This document shows positions 7,591 to 16,935 of a stretch of DNA of 64,000 bases, piece after piece. Below the pieces are notes generated by a model. It did not search any database and had not been told where the DNA came from. It was given only the letters and a program-made list of their open reading frames with translations. The stretch covers positions 3,100,001 to 3,164,000 of the forward strand of contig NZ_CP023691.1 in the NCBI RefSeq assembly GCF_008704855.1. The letters run 5' to 3'. Source of the DNA: Streptomyces platensis. Lineage in GTDB: Bacteria; Actinomycetota; Actinomycetes; Streptomycetales; Streptomycetaceae. The stretch's first letter is position 1; every line of letters starts with the position of its first letter. The position numbers and the translations under genes were made by a program.

Positions 7591-8937
7591 ATGGGGGTCC
7601 CTGGACCCTTCCCCGGCTCTCCGGGGAGGCCCGATGCCCCGGTGCCGGACCGGGAGGAGGTGGATCGCGCTCTGGAGCGGCTCGGTGCCGAGTACGAGGC
7701 GATCGAGACCTCGCTGCTCGCGTTGCAGGATCACGCGGGGCGCCGCCTGCTGGAGGGCGCCGAGCTGTCCGGTACCACCAAGGAACGCTGGGCCGCCGCG
7801 GAACGGTCGATCACGGTCCTGTGGTCGCTGTTCGACGCGTACACGGCCGCCCTGGAGTCGGCGCGTGAGCTGCGCGAGCGGCGCCGCTGGCCGTCCGCGG
7901 AGGATCTGGCGGAGCTGACGGAGCTGCTGCACGGCGAGGGGGTGACGGTGCCGGGTGCGGCCGCGGCGGACGGTGCTCCGGAGGATGGCCCGGCCCGGCC
8001 GGAGGACGGCCCGGCCCGGCCCGGCGAGCGGTTCAGCCTGGAGGGGCTCGTCGCGCGGATGAACGGGCTGTACGCGCGGTCGCTGGACGTCATCGTGGCC
8101 GCCGACGCGGTGTGGTCGGCGCTGCCGGCCCGTATAGACCTGCTGTCGGCCGAGTTGCAGCGGACGCGTTCGCTGGCGCATTCGGTGGGCGTGCGGCCCG
8201 GCGAGCATCCGGCGGGGGACGATCTGGAGCGGATCACGGAGGAGCTGTTGCGGCTGCGGGAGCGGGTGATCGCGGATCCGCTGGCGTTCTGGGTGTCGTC
8301 GTCGACGGGGAGTTCGGCGCCGGGCGGCGGGCGGCCGGACACCGGGCGCTATGACCGTGCGGCCCGTGCGCTGGAGGACATCCGGCGGGAGGTGGCGGCG
8401 GTGCTGGACGTGCGGCAGGACGCGGAGCGGCGGCTGATGCAGCTGCGGGACGTGCTGTCGCGGGCGGACCGCACACTGACCGAGGCGCGGCAGGCCCGGG
8501 GCGAGGTGCTGGCAAAGATCGCCGCGTCGGAAGTGCCGGCGGTCAGCGGCCCGTCGACGGCGCTGCACGAGCAGTTGGCGGCGGCCGCCGACTACCGCAG
8601 GCGGGCGCAGTGGCACCGGCTCTCCCCGCTGCTGGACAGCCTGGAGGAGCGGGCGGAGGACGAACTCCACCGGGCCCGCGAATCGTTGACGGCGGTGACC
8701 GCGCCGCTGGCGGTGCGGGCCGAGCTGCGGGGCCGGCTGGATGCGTACCGGGCGAAGGTCGCGCGCCACGGCATGGCGGCGGATCCGCTGCTGACGGAGC
8801 GGTACGACCTCGCGCGCCGGATGCTGTGGAGCGCGCCGTGCGATCTGCGGGCGGCCGAGCAGGCGGTGTGGCGTTATCAGCAGGCGGCCGCGGAGGCGTT
8901 GGTTCCGCAGCAGCTGGAGGGGCGGGGGGAGTCGTGA
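7591..8937 (+). CDS. Conserved coiled-coil protein of the PknG operon
   Basis: A 448-residue soluble protein with no recognised enzyme motif. ATG 7591 follows GGAGAGG at good spacing. The sequence is rich in Glu, Arg, Ala and Leu in heptad-like order over about 20-110, 140-300 and 330-430 (for example LLALQDHAGRRLLEG and MQLRDVLSRADRTLTEARQ), with a Pro/Glu spacer carrying a tandem EDGPARP repeat near 128-145. It sits between the binding protein and the kinase and overlaps the kinase gene by four bases (GTGA), so tight co-expression is expected. A scaffolding or kinase-substrate role is a guess from context. Confidence 0.65.
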   Translation: MGVPGPFPGSPGRPDAPVPDREEVDRALERLGAEYEAIETSLLALQDHAGRRLLEGAELSGTTKERWAAAERSITVLWSLFDAYTAALESARELRERRRWPSAEDLAELTELLHGEGVTVPGAAAADGAPEDGPARPEDGPARPGERFSLEGLVARMNGLYARSLDVIVAADAVWSALPARIDLLSAELQRTRSLAHSVGVRPGEHPAGDDLERITEELLRLRERVIADPLAFWVSSSTGSSAPGGGRPDTGRYDRAARALEDIRREVAAVLDVRQDAERRLMQLRDVLSRADRTLTEARQARGEVLAKIAASEVPAVSGPSTALHEQLAAAADYRRRAQWHRLSPLLDSLEERAEDELHRARESLTAVTAPLAVRAELRGRLDAYRAKVARHGMAADPLLTERYDLARRMLWSAPCDLRAAEQAVWRYQQAAAEALVPQQLEGRGES

Positions 8938-11558
8938 CGGAGCGGGCCGGCGAGCGCTGCCAGCGGCGGGACTGTGCGGGCAGTTACGAGGACGTCGGCG
9001 GCGGGGAGCGCTACTGCGATCTGTGCGGTCTGGCGCCGGTGGTCTCGCCGGGCGGTCTGCTGTCGTCGTCGCCCACGGGCCTGACGGGCCGGGTGTCGGC
9101 GGGCGGCACGGCCGCGCGGGAGGCGGCCGGGGCGTTGCTGACGGTCCCCTCCCCCGCCCCCGCGCCGGACGGCGGCGCGCCGTCCGGACGGGGTTCCGGG
9201 GGCAGTGTGCCGTCGGCCCGCCCGTCGGCGTCCCGGCGGTCGGTGTCCGGACGGCTCTCGCGCACGGGCTCCCACGGGGGCCGGGCGCGCGGGGTCTCGG
9301 CGGTGTCGGGGCGCGGTTCGGGGCCCGGCCCGGGCAGCGGTGCGTCCTCCGGGCCGTCGCGCGGGCGGCTGGGCGCCGGTCTGGTGGCGGTGCCGGAGGT
9401 GCCGCGGCCCGATCCGCGGACGGCGGTGCTGGAGCATCCGGAGGTCCCGGAGCGCAAGCGGTTCTGCAGCCGTGCGGACTGCGGGGCGCCGGTGGGCCGC
9501 ACACGCGGCGAGGAGCCGGGCCGTACGGAAGGGTTCTGCGCCAAGTGCGGCCATCCGTACAGCTTCGTGCCCAAGCTGCGGCCCGGTGACATGGTGCACG
9601 ACCAGTACGAGGTCGTGGGCTGTCTGGCGCACGGCGGGCTCGGCTGGATCTATCTCGCGACGGACCATGCGGTCTCCGACCGGTGGGTGGTGCTCAAGGG
9701 GCTGCTGGACACCGGTGATGCGGAGGCGCTGGCGGTGGCGGTGTCCGAGCGGCGCTTCCTCGCCGAGCTCGAACACGCCAACATCGTGCGGATCTACAAC
9801 TTCGTGGAGCATCTCGACCGGGCCACGGGCAGCCGCGACGGCTACATCGTCATGGAGTACGTCGGCGGCAAGTCGCTCAAGGACCTCGCCAACGAGCGGC
9901 GCACCCCCCAGGGCAGGCGCGACCCGCTGCCCGTCGAGCAGGCCTGCGCGTACGGCATCGAGGCGCTGGAGGCGCTCGGCCATCTGCACAGCCGGGGCTA
10001 CCTCTACTGCGACTTCAAGGTCGACAACGCCATCCAGCAGCACGATCAGCTCAAGCTGATCGACATGGGCGCGGTGCGCAGGATGGACGACCACGTGAGC
10101 CCGATCTACGGCACGATCGGCTATCAGGCGCCGGAGATCGCCGCGCTGGGCCCGTCGGTCTCCTCCGACCTCTACACCGTCGCGCGCACCCTCGCCGTCC
10201 TCACCTTCGACTTCCAGGGCTATACGAACATCTTCGCGGACTCGCTGCCGGACCCGGACAACATCGAGGTGTTCCGCGCCTACGAGTCCTTCTACCGGCT
10301 GCTGGTGCGCGCCACGGACCCGGACCGGGCGCGCCGGTTCTCCTCCGCGGAGGAGATGGCGGAGCAGCTGACGGGGGTCCTGCGGGAGGTGGTGGCGCTC
10401 CAGTCGGGCGAGCCACGCCCCGCGCCGTCCACCCTGTTCGGGGCCGAACTCCGGGTGGTAGACACGGAGTTGATGCCCGCGGCGGACGGCGACAGCTCAC
10501 TGCTGGGCGCGCGGGGCGTGGCGCCGGCGCGCGCGGTGGAGGCGCCCGCCGTCGGGCCGCTGCTGCGCCCCCTGGACGTGGCCGGCGCCGCCCTCGCGCT
10601 GCCGGTGCCGCGGGTCGACCCGGGCGACGCCAACGCCGGGCTGCTGGCCGGGCTGCCGGCCGCCGGGCCCGCCGAACTGCTGGCCGCGCTGCGCGCCGCG
10701 CCCGACGACTCCCTGGAACTCCGGCTGCGGGAGCTGCGCGCCCGTCTGGAGGCGGGGGACGGCGCGGCGGCACAAGAGGTGCTGGAGACGATCGCGGCCG
10801 GGCCCGCCGGGCCGTGGCCCGCGGCGGGGCGGGGCGGGGCCGAACCCGCCACGTGGGGCGCGGACTGGCGGGTGGTGTGGCACCGCGGCCTGGTGTCGCT
10901 GACGACCGACGACCGTGAGAACGCCGCACTGGCCTTCGACGCCGTCTACGACGCCTTTCCCGGGGAACCGGCGCCGAAGCTGGCGCTGGGCATCTGCGCC
11001 GAGCTGCTGGGCCAGTTGGACAACGCGCTGGAGTACTACCGCCTGGTGTGGGCGACCGACCGCAGCTATGTCAGCGCCGCGTTCGGGCTGGCCCGGGTGC
11101 GGCTGGCGACGGGCGACCGGGGCGGCGCGGTCGCGGCACTGGAGTCCGTGCCGGAGTCGTCCATCCACTACATCGCGGCGCGGATCGCGGCGGTCCGCGC
11201 CCGGCTGCGGCAGCGGCCGCCCCGCGATCCGCTGCTGGTGGATCTGCGGGCGGCCGCCGAACAGGTCGAGGCGCTCGGGGACTTCGGTCTGGACACCGAG
11301 CGCCGGGAACAACTCACCACCGAGGTACTGGGCAGCGCCCTGGACTGGGTAATCTCCGGTAGCCACGGTGCCGGGCCGGACGTCGCGGCGACCGCCGCCG
11401 AGCGGCCGGCGCTGCTCGGCAGCCCGCTGGAGGAGCGCGGTCTGCGCTTCGGCCTGGAGCAGTCGTACCGGCTGCTGGCACGGCTGGCACAGCGTGGTGA
11501 GAAAAGGATCGAACTGGTGGAACGGGCCAACCGCTTCCGCCCCAGGACGTGGGTGTGA
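8934..11558 (+). CDS. pknG: PknG-type serine/threonine protein kinase
   Basis: An 874-residue cytoplasmic kinase. Order of domains: an N-terminal zinc ribbon (Cys at 9, 14, 28, 31), a Pro/Ser/Gly-rich linker, the rubredoxin-like four-Cys module typical of PknG (FCSRADCGAP near 178, FCAKCGH near 200), the kinase domain (about 224-490) and a helical TPR-like tail (about 600-874). Kinase landmarks: loop LAHGGLGWIYLA, Lys in WVVLKGLLD, catalytic YCDFKVDNA (HRD replaced by YCD, as in PknG), DMG in place of DFG, then APEIAALG and SSDLYTVARTL. In mycobacteria PknG phosphorylates the FHA protein GarA to tune 2-oxoglutarate and glutamate metabolism. Here an FHA protein ends the same operon. GTG start overlaps the preceding stop. 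Confidence 0.9.
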   Translation: MTERAGERCQRRDCAGSYEDVGGGERYCDLCGLAPVVSPGGLLSSSPTGLTGRVSAGGTAAREAAGALLTVPSPAPAPDGGAPSGRGSGGSVPSARPSASRRSVSGRLSRTGSHGGRARGVSAVSGRGSGPGPGSGASSGPSRGRLGAGLVAVPEVPRPDPRTAVLEHPEVPERKRFCSRADCGAPVGRTRGEEPGRTEGFCAKCGHPYSFVPKLRPGDMVHDQYEVVGCLAHGGLGWIYLATDHAVSDRWVVLKGLLDTGDAEALAVAVSERRFLAELEHANIVRIYNFVEHLDRATGSRDGYIVMEYVGGKSLKDLANERRTPQGRRDPLPVEQACAYGIEALEALGHLHSRGYLYCDFKVDNAIQQHDQLKLIDMGAVRRMDDHVSPIYGTIGYQAPEIAALGPSVSSDLYTVARTLAVLTFDFQGYTNIFADSLPDPDNIEVFRAYESFYRLLVRATDPDRARRFSSAEEMAEQLTGVLREVVALQSGEPRPAPSTLFGAELRVVDTELMPAADGDSSLLGARGVAPARAVEAPAVGPLLRPLDVAGAALALPVPRVDPGDANAGLLAGLPAAGPAELLAALRAAPDDSLELRLRELRARLEAGDGAAAQEVLETIAAGPAGPWPAAGRGGAEPATWGADWRVVWHRGLVSLTTDDRENAALAFDAVYDAFPGEPAPKLALGICAELLGQLDNALEYYRLVWATDRSYVSAAFGLARVRLATGDRGGAVAALESVPESSIHYIAARIAAVRARLRQRPPRDPLLVDLRAAAEQVEALGDFGLDTERREQLTTEVLGSALDWVISGSHGAGPDVAATAAERPALLGSPLEERGLRFGLEQSYRLLARLAQRGEKRIELVERANRFRPRTWV

Positions 11559-11559
11559 C

Positions 11560-13032
11560 ATGGGTGTGACTGGGCCGTCCCGGTGTCCGGGCTGTGACGA
11601 ACCGCTCGAGGCGGGGAAATGCTGCGGGCGGTGCGGCGCCGGACTTCTGGCGCCGGCCGCACCGCCGGCGTACGGCGCTCCGCCCGCGCCCGGCGCGGCC
11701 GCCGCACCGCCCCCGCCGCCGATGCCTCCCGGGCCGCCGCCGGCGCCCGCACCGGCCGCGCGCAGCGGTCCGGCCGGGCCGCCGCCTCCGGACCCGCAGG
11801 CCCGGCTCCCGTTCGGGGACACCGGCGTACCGCCGATGCCGGGCCACCCGCCGGTGGCCGACACTCCGCCGTCCGCCGATCCGCGGGTCGCCGGATACGA
11901 GGCGGTGGCCGACGCGGCCGCCGCCGGGACGGGACCCGCGACCGCTGCCGGTCCGGGCACGCCCTCCGGGGTGCCCACCGCGGAGCCCGTGGCACCGGCC
12001 GCGGAACCGGGGACGCCCGCCGCGGAGCCCGGTGTGTCCGCGCCCGAGCCGGTGGCGCCCGCCGCCTCAGAAGGCCCGTCCGGCGCCGCCGTTGCCGCCG
12101 GGACGCCCGCCCCGGGCACCGTCGTCTGCACCGCCTGCCGGTCCGGCGCCGTGGACGCCGAGGGCTACTGCACGCACTGCGGTCATGCCCGCCCGCGCGC
12201 CCGCGACCACATGGAATACGAGGTGGGAGGCATCGCGGCGGTCAGCGACCGGGGCCACCGGCACCACCGCAACGAGGACTTCTTCGCGCTGCGGGCCGCC
12301 GCGCTGCCGGACGGCACCCCCGCCGTGGTCGCCGTGGTCTGTGACGGGGTCTCCTCGGCGACCCGCCCCGACGAGGCGTCCACGGCGGCGTCCGAGGCCG
12401 CCGGGGAAGCGCTGCGGGAGTCCCTGCCGCGCGGTACGCACCCCGCCCAGGCCATGCACGACGCCATCCTGGCGGCCTCCTCGGCGGTCGACGCACTGGC
12501 CACCGACCCGTCTCTGGCCCATGACGAGCACCGCCAGCAGAACGCCCCGGCCTGCACCTTCGTCGGTGCGGTGGTCGGCGGCGGCCTGCTGACCGTCGGC
12601 TGGGTCGGCGACAGCCGCGCCTACTGGATCCCCAACGACCGTACGGCGCCGCCCGCCCGGCTCACCGAGGACGACTCCTGGGCCGCCCAGATGGTCGCCA
12701 ACAACCTGATGTCCGAGGCCGAGGCGAACGCCGATGAGCGGGCGCACGCCATCACGGGCTGGCTCGGCGCGGACGCGTACGAGGTCGAGCCGCACACCGC
12801 GACGTTCAAGCCGGACGGGCCCGGTGTCGTGGTGGTGTGCACCGACGGGCTGTGGAACTACGCCGAGAGCGCGGAGCAGATGGCCGCGGTGCTGCCGTAC
12901 GACGCCCCCGCCAGGCCGCTGAACGGTGCCCGCACCCTGGTCACCCACGCCCTCGACGGCGGTGGGCACGACAACGTCACCGTGGCGCTGGTGCCGTTCC
13001 CCGCACCGGCGGGGCAGCCGGCCCCGGCCTGA
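11560..13032 (+). CDS. PP2C-family serine/threonine phosphatase with zinc ribbons
   Basis: This 490-residue protein starts one base after the kinase stop, so the kinase and its likely antagonist are co-translated. An N-terminal four-Cys ribbon (CPGCDEPLEAGKCCGRCG) is followed by about 150 residues of Pro/Ala/Gly-rich linker and a second ribbon (CTACRSGAVDAEGYCTHCGH, near 188-207). The metal-dependent phosphatase domain covers about 218-488. It has NEDFF near 237, VCDGVSSATRPDEAS near 260, WVGDSRAYWI near 348, CTDGLWNY near 426 and GGHDNVTVALV near 466; the Asp ligands for Mn/Mg are all present. It probably reverses phosphorylation by the upstream kinase, for example on the FHA protein; that pairing is inferred from the operon. 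Confidence 0.88.
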   Translation: MGVTGPSRCPGCDEPLEAGKCCGRCGAGLLAPAAPPAYGAPPAPGAAAAPPPPPMPPGPPPAPAPAARSGPAGPPPPDPQARLPFGDTGVPPMPGHPPVADTPPSADPRVAGYEAVADAAAAGTGPATAAGPGTPSGVPTAEPVAPAAEPGTPAAEPGVSAPEPVAPAASEGPSGAAVAAGTPAPGTVVCTACRSGAVDAEGYCTHCGHARPRARDHMEYEVGGIAAVSDRGHRHHRNEDFFALRAAALPDGTPAVVAVVCDGVSSATRPDEASTAASEAAGEALRESLPRGTHPAQAMHDAILAASSAVDALATDPSLAHDEHRQQNAPACTFVGAVVGGGLLTVGWVGDSRAYWIPNDRTAPPARLTEDDSWAAQMVANNLMSEAEANADERAHAITGWLGADAYEVEPHTATFKPDGPGVVVVCTDGLWNYAESAEQMAAVLPYDAPARPLNGARTLVTHALDGGGHDNVTVALVPFPAPAGQPAPA

Positions 13033-13170
13033 CCGGCGCACCGCCGGCGGGCGGGGCGGGGGTGCGCGGCGCGGCGCACCCCCGCCCGTATGCCGCCGCG
13101 CGCCCTGCGCCGTGTACGACGCACCACGTGTACCGACCGACCGGTTACGGCGTCTCAAGGAGCGGAACGG

Positions 13171-14520
13171 ATGGCCAACTTCGCCAAGTCCCGGGTGCCG
13201 CGTTTCTCCGCCGAGGTGTACCAGAACCCCTATCTCCCCGAGGGCGGGCGGGAGATTCACGCCATCATTTCGGTCACCGCGACCGGCGGCGGCACCACCG
13301 GGGGCCGGCCGGTGCCGGCGGCGGGTACCGGCGGGCCGGACGCCGGTGTGGTGATCATGGTCGACCGTTCCGGTTCGATGGACCATCCGCCGGCGAAGCT
13401 GCGCGGCGCCCGGGAGGCCACGTCCGCCGCCCTCGACACCGTGCGCGACGGGGTCCGCTTCGCGGTGGTGGCCGGTAACCACCGGGCCGTCGAGGTCTAC
13501 CCGGGCGGCGGCCGGCTGGCCGTGGCCGCGGCGGCCACCCGTGCGCAGGCGAAGGAGGCGCTGCGCACCGTGACGGCGGGCGGCGGCACGGCCATCGGCA
13601 GCTGGCTGCGGCTGACCGGGCGGCTGCTGGCGACCGCCGAGCTCGGCATCCGGCACGCCCTCCTGCTCACCGACGGCCGCAACGAGCACGAGTCGCCGCG
13701 GGAGCTGCGGGCCGCCCTGGACGCCTGCTCCGGTGCGTTCACCTGCGATGCCCGCGGTGTCGGCACGGACTGGGAGGTCAAGGAGGTCACCGCCATCGCC
13801 TCGGCGCTGCTGGGCACCGCCGATATCGTCGCCGATCCGGCCGGGCTGGCCGCCGACTTCACCCGGCTGATGGAGGCGGCGATGGGCAAGGAGATCGCCG
13901 ACGTCGGGCTGCGGCTGTGGACACCGCTGGGCGCCGAGACCGTCTTCGTCCGGCAAGTGGCGCCCACCGTGATGGACTTGACCGGCCGGTGCCGGGAGTC
14001 CGGTCCGCGGTCGGCGGACTACCCGACCGGCTCCTGGGGCGACGAGTCCCGCGACTACCACCTCTGCCTCCGGGTACCGGCCGCCGGGATCGGCCGGGAA
14101 ATGCTGGCCGGCCGGGTCTCGTTGATCACTTCCGCAGCGGACGGCGACCCCGCGCGACGCCCGCCGCAGCCCCTGTCGCAGGGCCTCGTACGGGCCGTGT
14201 GGACGGACGATGTGGCCGCTGCCACGGCGATTCATCCGCAGGTGGCGCACTACACGGGGCAGGCGGAACTGGCCCAAGCCATCCAACAGGGGCTCGATGC
14301 CCGCAAGTCGGGCGATACCGATGGCGCGGCGGCGAAACTGGGCCGCGCGGTACAACTGGCCGGCGCCTCGGGGAACGAGGGGAGTGCGAAACTCCTTGCG
14401 AAGGTGGTGGACGTCGTCGATACGGCGACCGGTACTGTGCGACTGAAGGCGAAGGTCGCCGAGGCGGACGAGATGGCTCTCGAAACGCGCTCGACGAAAA
14501 CCGTTCGCATGAAGAAATAG
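13171..14520 (+). CDS. VWA-domain protein of the PknG operon
   Basis: A 449-residue cytoplasmic protein with a von Willebrand factor A domain. ATG 13171 follows AAGGAGCGG. The metal-ion-dependent adhesion site is complete: VIMVDRSGSMDHPP near residues 61-74 (DxSxS), a Thr/Gly region GGTAIGSWL near 142 and the Asp of LLLTDGRNEHESP near 167. The C-terminal 200 residues form a beta-rich domain and then a helical tail (EMALETRSTKTVRMKK). VWA proteins bind partners through a bound metal, often acting as assembly factors next to PP2C/FHA systems; the partner here is probably another product of this operon. No signal peptide or span is seen. Confidence 0.85.
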   Translation: MANFAKSRVPRFSAEVYQNPYLPEGGREIHAIISVTATGGGTTGGRPVPAAGTGGPDAGVVIMVDRSGSMDHPPAKLRGAREATSAALDTVRDGVRFAVVAGNHRAVEVYPGGGRLAVAAAATRAQAKEALRTVTAGGGTAIGSWLRLTGRLLATAELGIRHALLLTDGRNEHESPRELRAALDACSGAFTCDARGVGTDWEVKEVTAIASALLGTADIVADPAGLAADFTRLMEAAMGKEIADVGLRLWTPLGAETVFVRQVAPTVMDLTGRCRESGPRSADYPTGSWGDESRDYHLCLRVPAAGIGREMLAGRVSLITSAADGDPARRPPQPLSQGLVRAVWTDDVAAATAIHPQVAHYTGQAELAQAIQQGLDARKSGDTDGAAAKLGRAVQLAGASGNEGSAKLLAKVVDVVDTATGTVRLKAKVAEADEMALETRSTKTVRMKK

Positions 14521-14580
14521 CCACGAACAGTACCGAGCGGCACCACCGAAAGAAATCGGTACGGAGGGGGAAGAACCGAC

Positions 14581-16278
14581 ATGCCGACCTGCCCGAGCGG
14601 CCACCAGTCGGTGGCCGAAGACTGGTGCGAGGTGTGCGGCCAGCGGATGGCGGGCGCTGTCCCCCCGCCGCCCTCCCTGCCTGCCGGATTTCTGAACACG
14701 CCGCCGCCCGGCCAGCCCGGTCCGCCGCCCGGCCAGCCGGGTCCTCCGCCGGGTCAGCCCGGCCCGCCGCCGGTACAGCCCGGCCCGCCGCCCGGTGGCC
14801 CCGGCCCCGACTTCGGTGCCCCCGGTCCCGACTCCCAGGGTGGCCAGGGCGGCTACGGGTTCCCCCCGGCGCAGCCCGGCCCGCAGGGCGGCCCCGACTC
14901 CCAGGGCGGCTATGGCTTCCCGCCGCCGCAGCCCGGTCCCCAGGGCGGCCCCGGCGCCCCCGGTCCCGACTTCGGCGGCCCCGGTGCGCCCGGCCCCGGC
15001 CCGCAGGGCGGCCAGGGCGGTTACGGCTTCCCGCCACCGCAGCCCCAGCAGCCCCAGCCCCCGCAGCAGCAGGGCATGCCCGGCGGCCCCGGCCCCGGCC
15101 CCGGTGGACAGCCGGAGACCTGCCCGCAGTGCGGTACGCCGCGTGAGGCGATGGCGCCGTTCTGTGAGGGGTGCCGCTACAACTTCCTCACCAACTCCCC
15201 GACGTCCTACGCCCCGCCCGGCCAGCAGCCGGGCCCGCCGCCCGGCGGTCCGGGCCCCGACTTCGGTGGCCAGGGCGGCCCCGGCACCCAGGGCGGCCAG
15301 GGCGGCTACGGGTTCCCGCCGCCGCAGCCCGGCCCGCAGGGCGGCCCCGGTGCGCCCGGCGACTTCGGCGGCCAGGGCGGCCCCGGCCCGCAGGGCGGCC
15401 AGGGCGGTTACGGCTTCCCGCCGCCCCAGCCCCAGCACCCCCAGCCTCCGCAGCAGCAGGGCATGCCCGGCGGCCCCGGCCCCGGCGGCTTCCCGCCCGG
15501 CCCGCCCCCCGGCATGCCCGGCCCCGGCCCGCAGGGCGGCCCGCCGCCGCAGCAGGGCGGCGACGACTGGACGCTGAACCCGCCGAGCGCCCAGGCCGGC
15601 CCCCCGCCGATGGCACCCGCGCCGCCCGGCCCGGGCCCGCAGGCCCCGTACGAGCAGCAGCCGCCCGCGCCGTTCCCGCCGCAGCAGCCGGGGCCGTACG
15701 AGCAGCAGCCCCCGTTCGAGCAGCAGCAGCCCGGCCCGTATGAGCAGCAGCAACAGCAGCCTCCGTACGAGCAGCAGCAGATGCAGCAGCAGCCCGGCCC
15801 TGACCAGCAGTGGAACGGCGGCCCCGGCCAGGGTCCCGCGGCACCGCCGCAGGGTCCGGCGCCGGTCGTCGGTGCCGGCTGGGTGGTGGCGGTCGCACCG
15901 GACCGTGAGTACTTCATGGCGATGATGGGCCGCAGCGGCCCGGAGGCGGCGGGGCTCAACCTGCCCTCGTACTCCCCCGAGCAGGTGCTGCCGCTCGCCA
16001 ACGGCCAGATCGCGGTCGGCCGCCGCCGCAACAGCACCGGCGAGTCCCCGGACATCGATCTGGGCAGCGCGCCGGAGGACCCGGGCGTCTCGCACCAGCA
16101 CGCGCTGCTGGTGCAGCAGCAGGACGGCAGCTGGGCAGTGGTGGACCAGAACTCCACCAACGGCACGACGGTCAACCTCGCCGAGGACCCGATCCAGCCC
16201 TATGTGCCGGTGCCGCTCCATGAGGGCGACCGGGTGCATGTCGGCGCCTGGACGACGCTGACCGTCCGCCGCGGCTGA
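14581..16278 (+). CDS. Zinc-ribbon, Pro/Gly/Gln-rich FHA-domain protein
   Basis: Last gene of the operon; ATG 14581 has GGAGGGGGAAG upstream. The 565-residue product has an N-terminal ribbon (CPSGHQSVAEDWCEVCG), a long low-complexity region, a second ribbon (CPQCGTPREAMAPFCEGC, near 180-197), more low-complexity sequence ending in a Gln-rich tract (residues about 355-410), and a C-terminal FHA domain (about 470-563). The FHA core shows VGRRRN, VSHQHALLV and NSTNGTTVN, the phosphothreonine-binding residues. The disordered part holds five copies of GGYGFPPxQP and a visible internal duplication. It is the natural GarA-like reader or substrate of the kinase, though the fused ribbons and disordered arm are unlike compact GarA. 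Confidence 0.85.
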   Translation: MPTCPSGHQSVAEDWCEVCGQRMAGAVPPPPSLPAGFLNTPPPGQPGPPPGQPGPPPGQPGPPPVQPGPPPGGPGPDFGAPGPDSQGGQGGYGFPPAQPGPQGGPDSQGGYGFPPPQPGPQGGPGAPGPDFGGPGAPGPGPQGGQGGYGFPPPQPQQPQPPQQQGMPGGPGPGPGGQPETCPQCGTPREAMAPFCEGCRYNFLTNSPTSYAPPGQQPGPPPGGPGPDFGGQGGPGTQGGQGGYGFPPPQPGPQGGPGAPGDFGGQGGPGPQGGQGGYGFPPPQPQHPQPPQQQGMPGGPGPGGFPPGPPPGMPGPGPQGGPPPQQGGDDWTLNPPSAQAGPPPMAPAPPGPGPQAPYEQQPPAPFPPQQPGPYEQQPPFEQQQPGPYEQQQQQPPYEQQQMQQQPGPDQQWNGGPGQGPAAPPQGPAPVVGAGWVVAVAPDREYFMAMMGRSGPEAAGLNLPSYSPEQVLPLANGQIAVGRRRNSTGESPDIDLGSAPEDPGVSHQHALLVQQQDGSWAVVDQNSTNGTTVNLAEDPIQPYVPVPLHEGDRVHVGAWTTLTVRRG

Positions 16279-16297
16279 GCCACCACCGGTCCTGAGC

Positions 16298-16335
16298 GAC
16301 CCCGGGGCGTGATCAACCGATCACGCCCCGGGGTC
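16298..16335 (+). terminator. Terminator after the signalling operon
   Basis: A perfect 17-bp inverted repeat (GACCCCGGGGCGTGATC, loop AACC) followed by ATTTCC stands 20 bases after the FHA stop codon. The stem is strong enough to end transcription even without a long T-run, as usual in high-GC actinobacteria. Confidence 0.85.
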
Positions 16336-16394
16336 ATTTCCGGCCGCGGCCTACGACCGGAGTCCTCCGCCGGGGCGTCTGCCACCATGGACGG

Positions 16395-16799
16395 GTGAAC
16401 AAGATTCCACGCGGCACGCTCGAGGAGCAGACCTTCTACGAACAGGTCGGAGGCGAGGAGACCTTCCGGCGCCTGGTGCACCGCTTCTACCAGGGAGTCG
16501 CCGAGGACCCGCTGCTGCGGCCGATGTACCCGGAGGAGGACCTGGGTCCGGCCGAGGAGCGGCTCGCGCTCTTCCTCATGCAGTACTGGGGCGGCCCCCG
16601 TACGTACAGCGACGGCCGCGGGCACCCCCGGCTGCGGATGCGGCACGCCCCGTTCACCGTCGACCGGGCCGCCCATGACGCCTGGCTGCGGCACATGCGG
16701 GACGCGGTGGACTCCCTCGGCCTGTCCGAGAAGCACGAGACCCAGCTGTGGAACTACCTCACCTACGCCGCCGCCTCGATGATCAACGCCGCGGACTGA
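16395..16799 (+). CDS. glbO: Group II truncated haemoglobin
   Basis: A 134-residue 2-over-2 globin of the TrHbO type, GTG start at 16395. Visible family residues: phenylalanine-tyrosine pair FYQGV with Tyr32 at B10, the proximal His84 in RMRHAPF (F8), Trp97 in HDAWLRHM (G8, diagnostic of group II) and the MYPEEDLGPAEERLALFLMQYWGGP segment around the E helix. The family binds oxygen and deals with nitric oxide or peroxide in the cytoplasm. The gene stands alone between a terminator and a decayed ABC locus, so it is probably transcribed from its own promoter in the 60-base gap upstream. Confidence 0.9.
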   Translation: MNKIPRGTLEEQTFYEQVGGEETFRRLVHRFYQGVAEDPLLRPMYPEEDLGPAEERLALFLMQYWGGPRTYSDGRGHPRLRMRHAPFTVDRAAHDAWLRHMRDAVDSLGLSEKHETQLWNYLTYAAASMINAAD

Positions 16800-16935
16800 G
16801 AAGCGACTCACACCGCCCGCGCCGGGCTTTCGCCATCATGATCCGGCCAGGGTTTTCCACAGCCCCCTCCGCCCGCGCCGCGCGTCTGCCACCATTCGTT
16901 CATCTGTGTGGTGCTGAGCGCGGTAAGGGGGGTCC

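Noticed and set aside
7387..9504. A 705-codon Arg/Pro-rich minus-strand frame
   Set aside because: It is a shadow of the coiled-coil and kinase genes. No domain, no ribosome-binding sequence.
12067..16239. A 1390-codon open frame on the minus strand
   Set aside because: It is antisense to the PP2C, VWA and FHA genes. High GC removes stop codons from this frame; its composition is Arg/Gly/Val-rich without motifs, while the plus-strand genes have clear domains.
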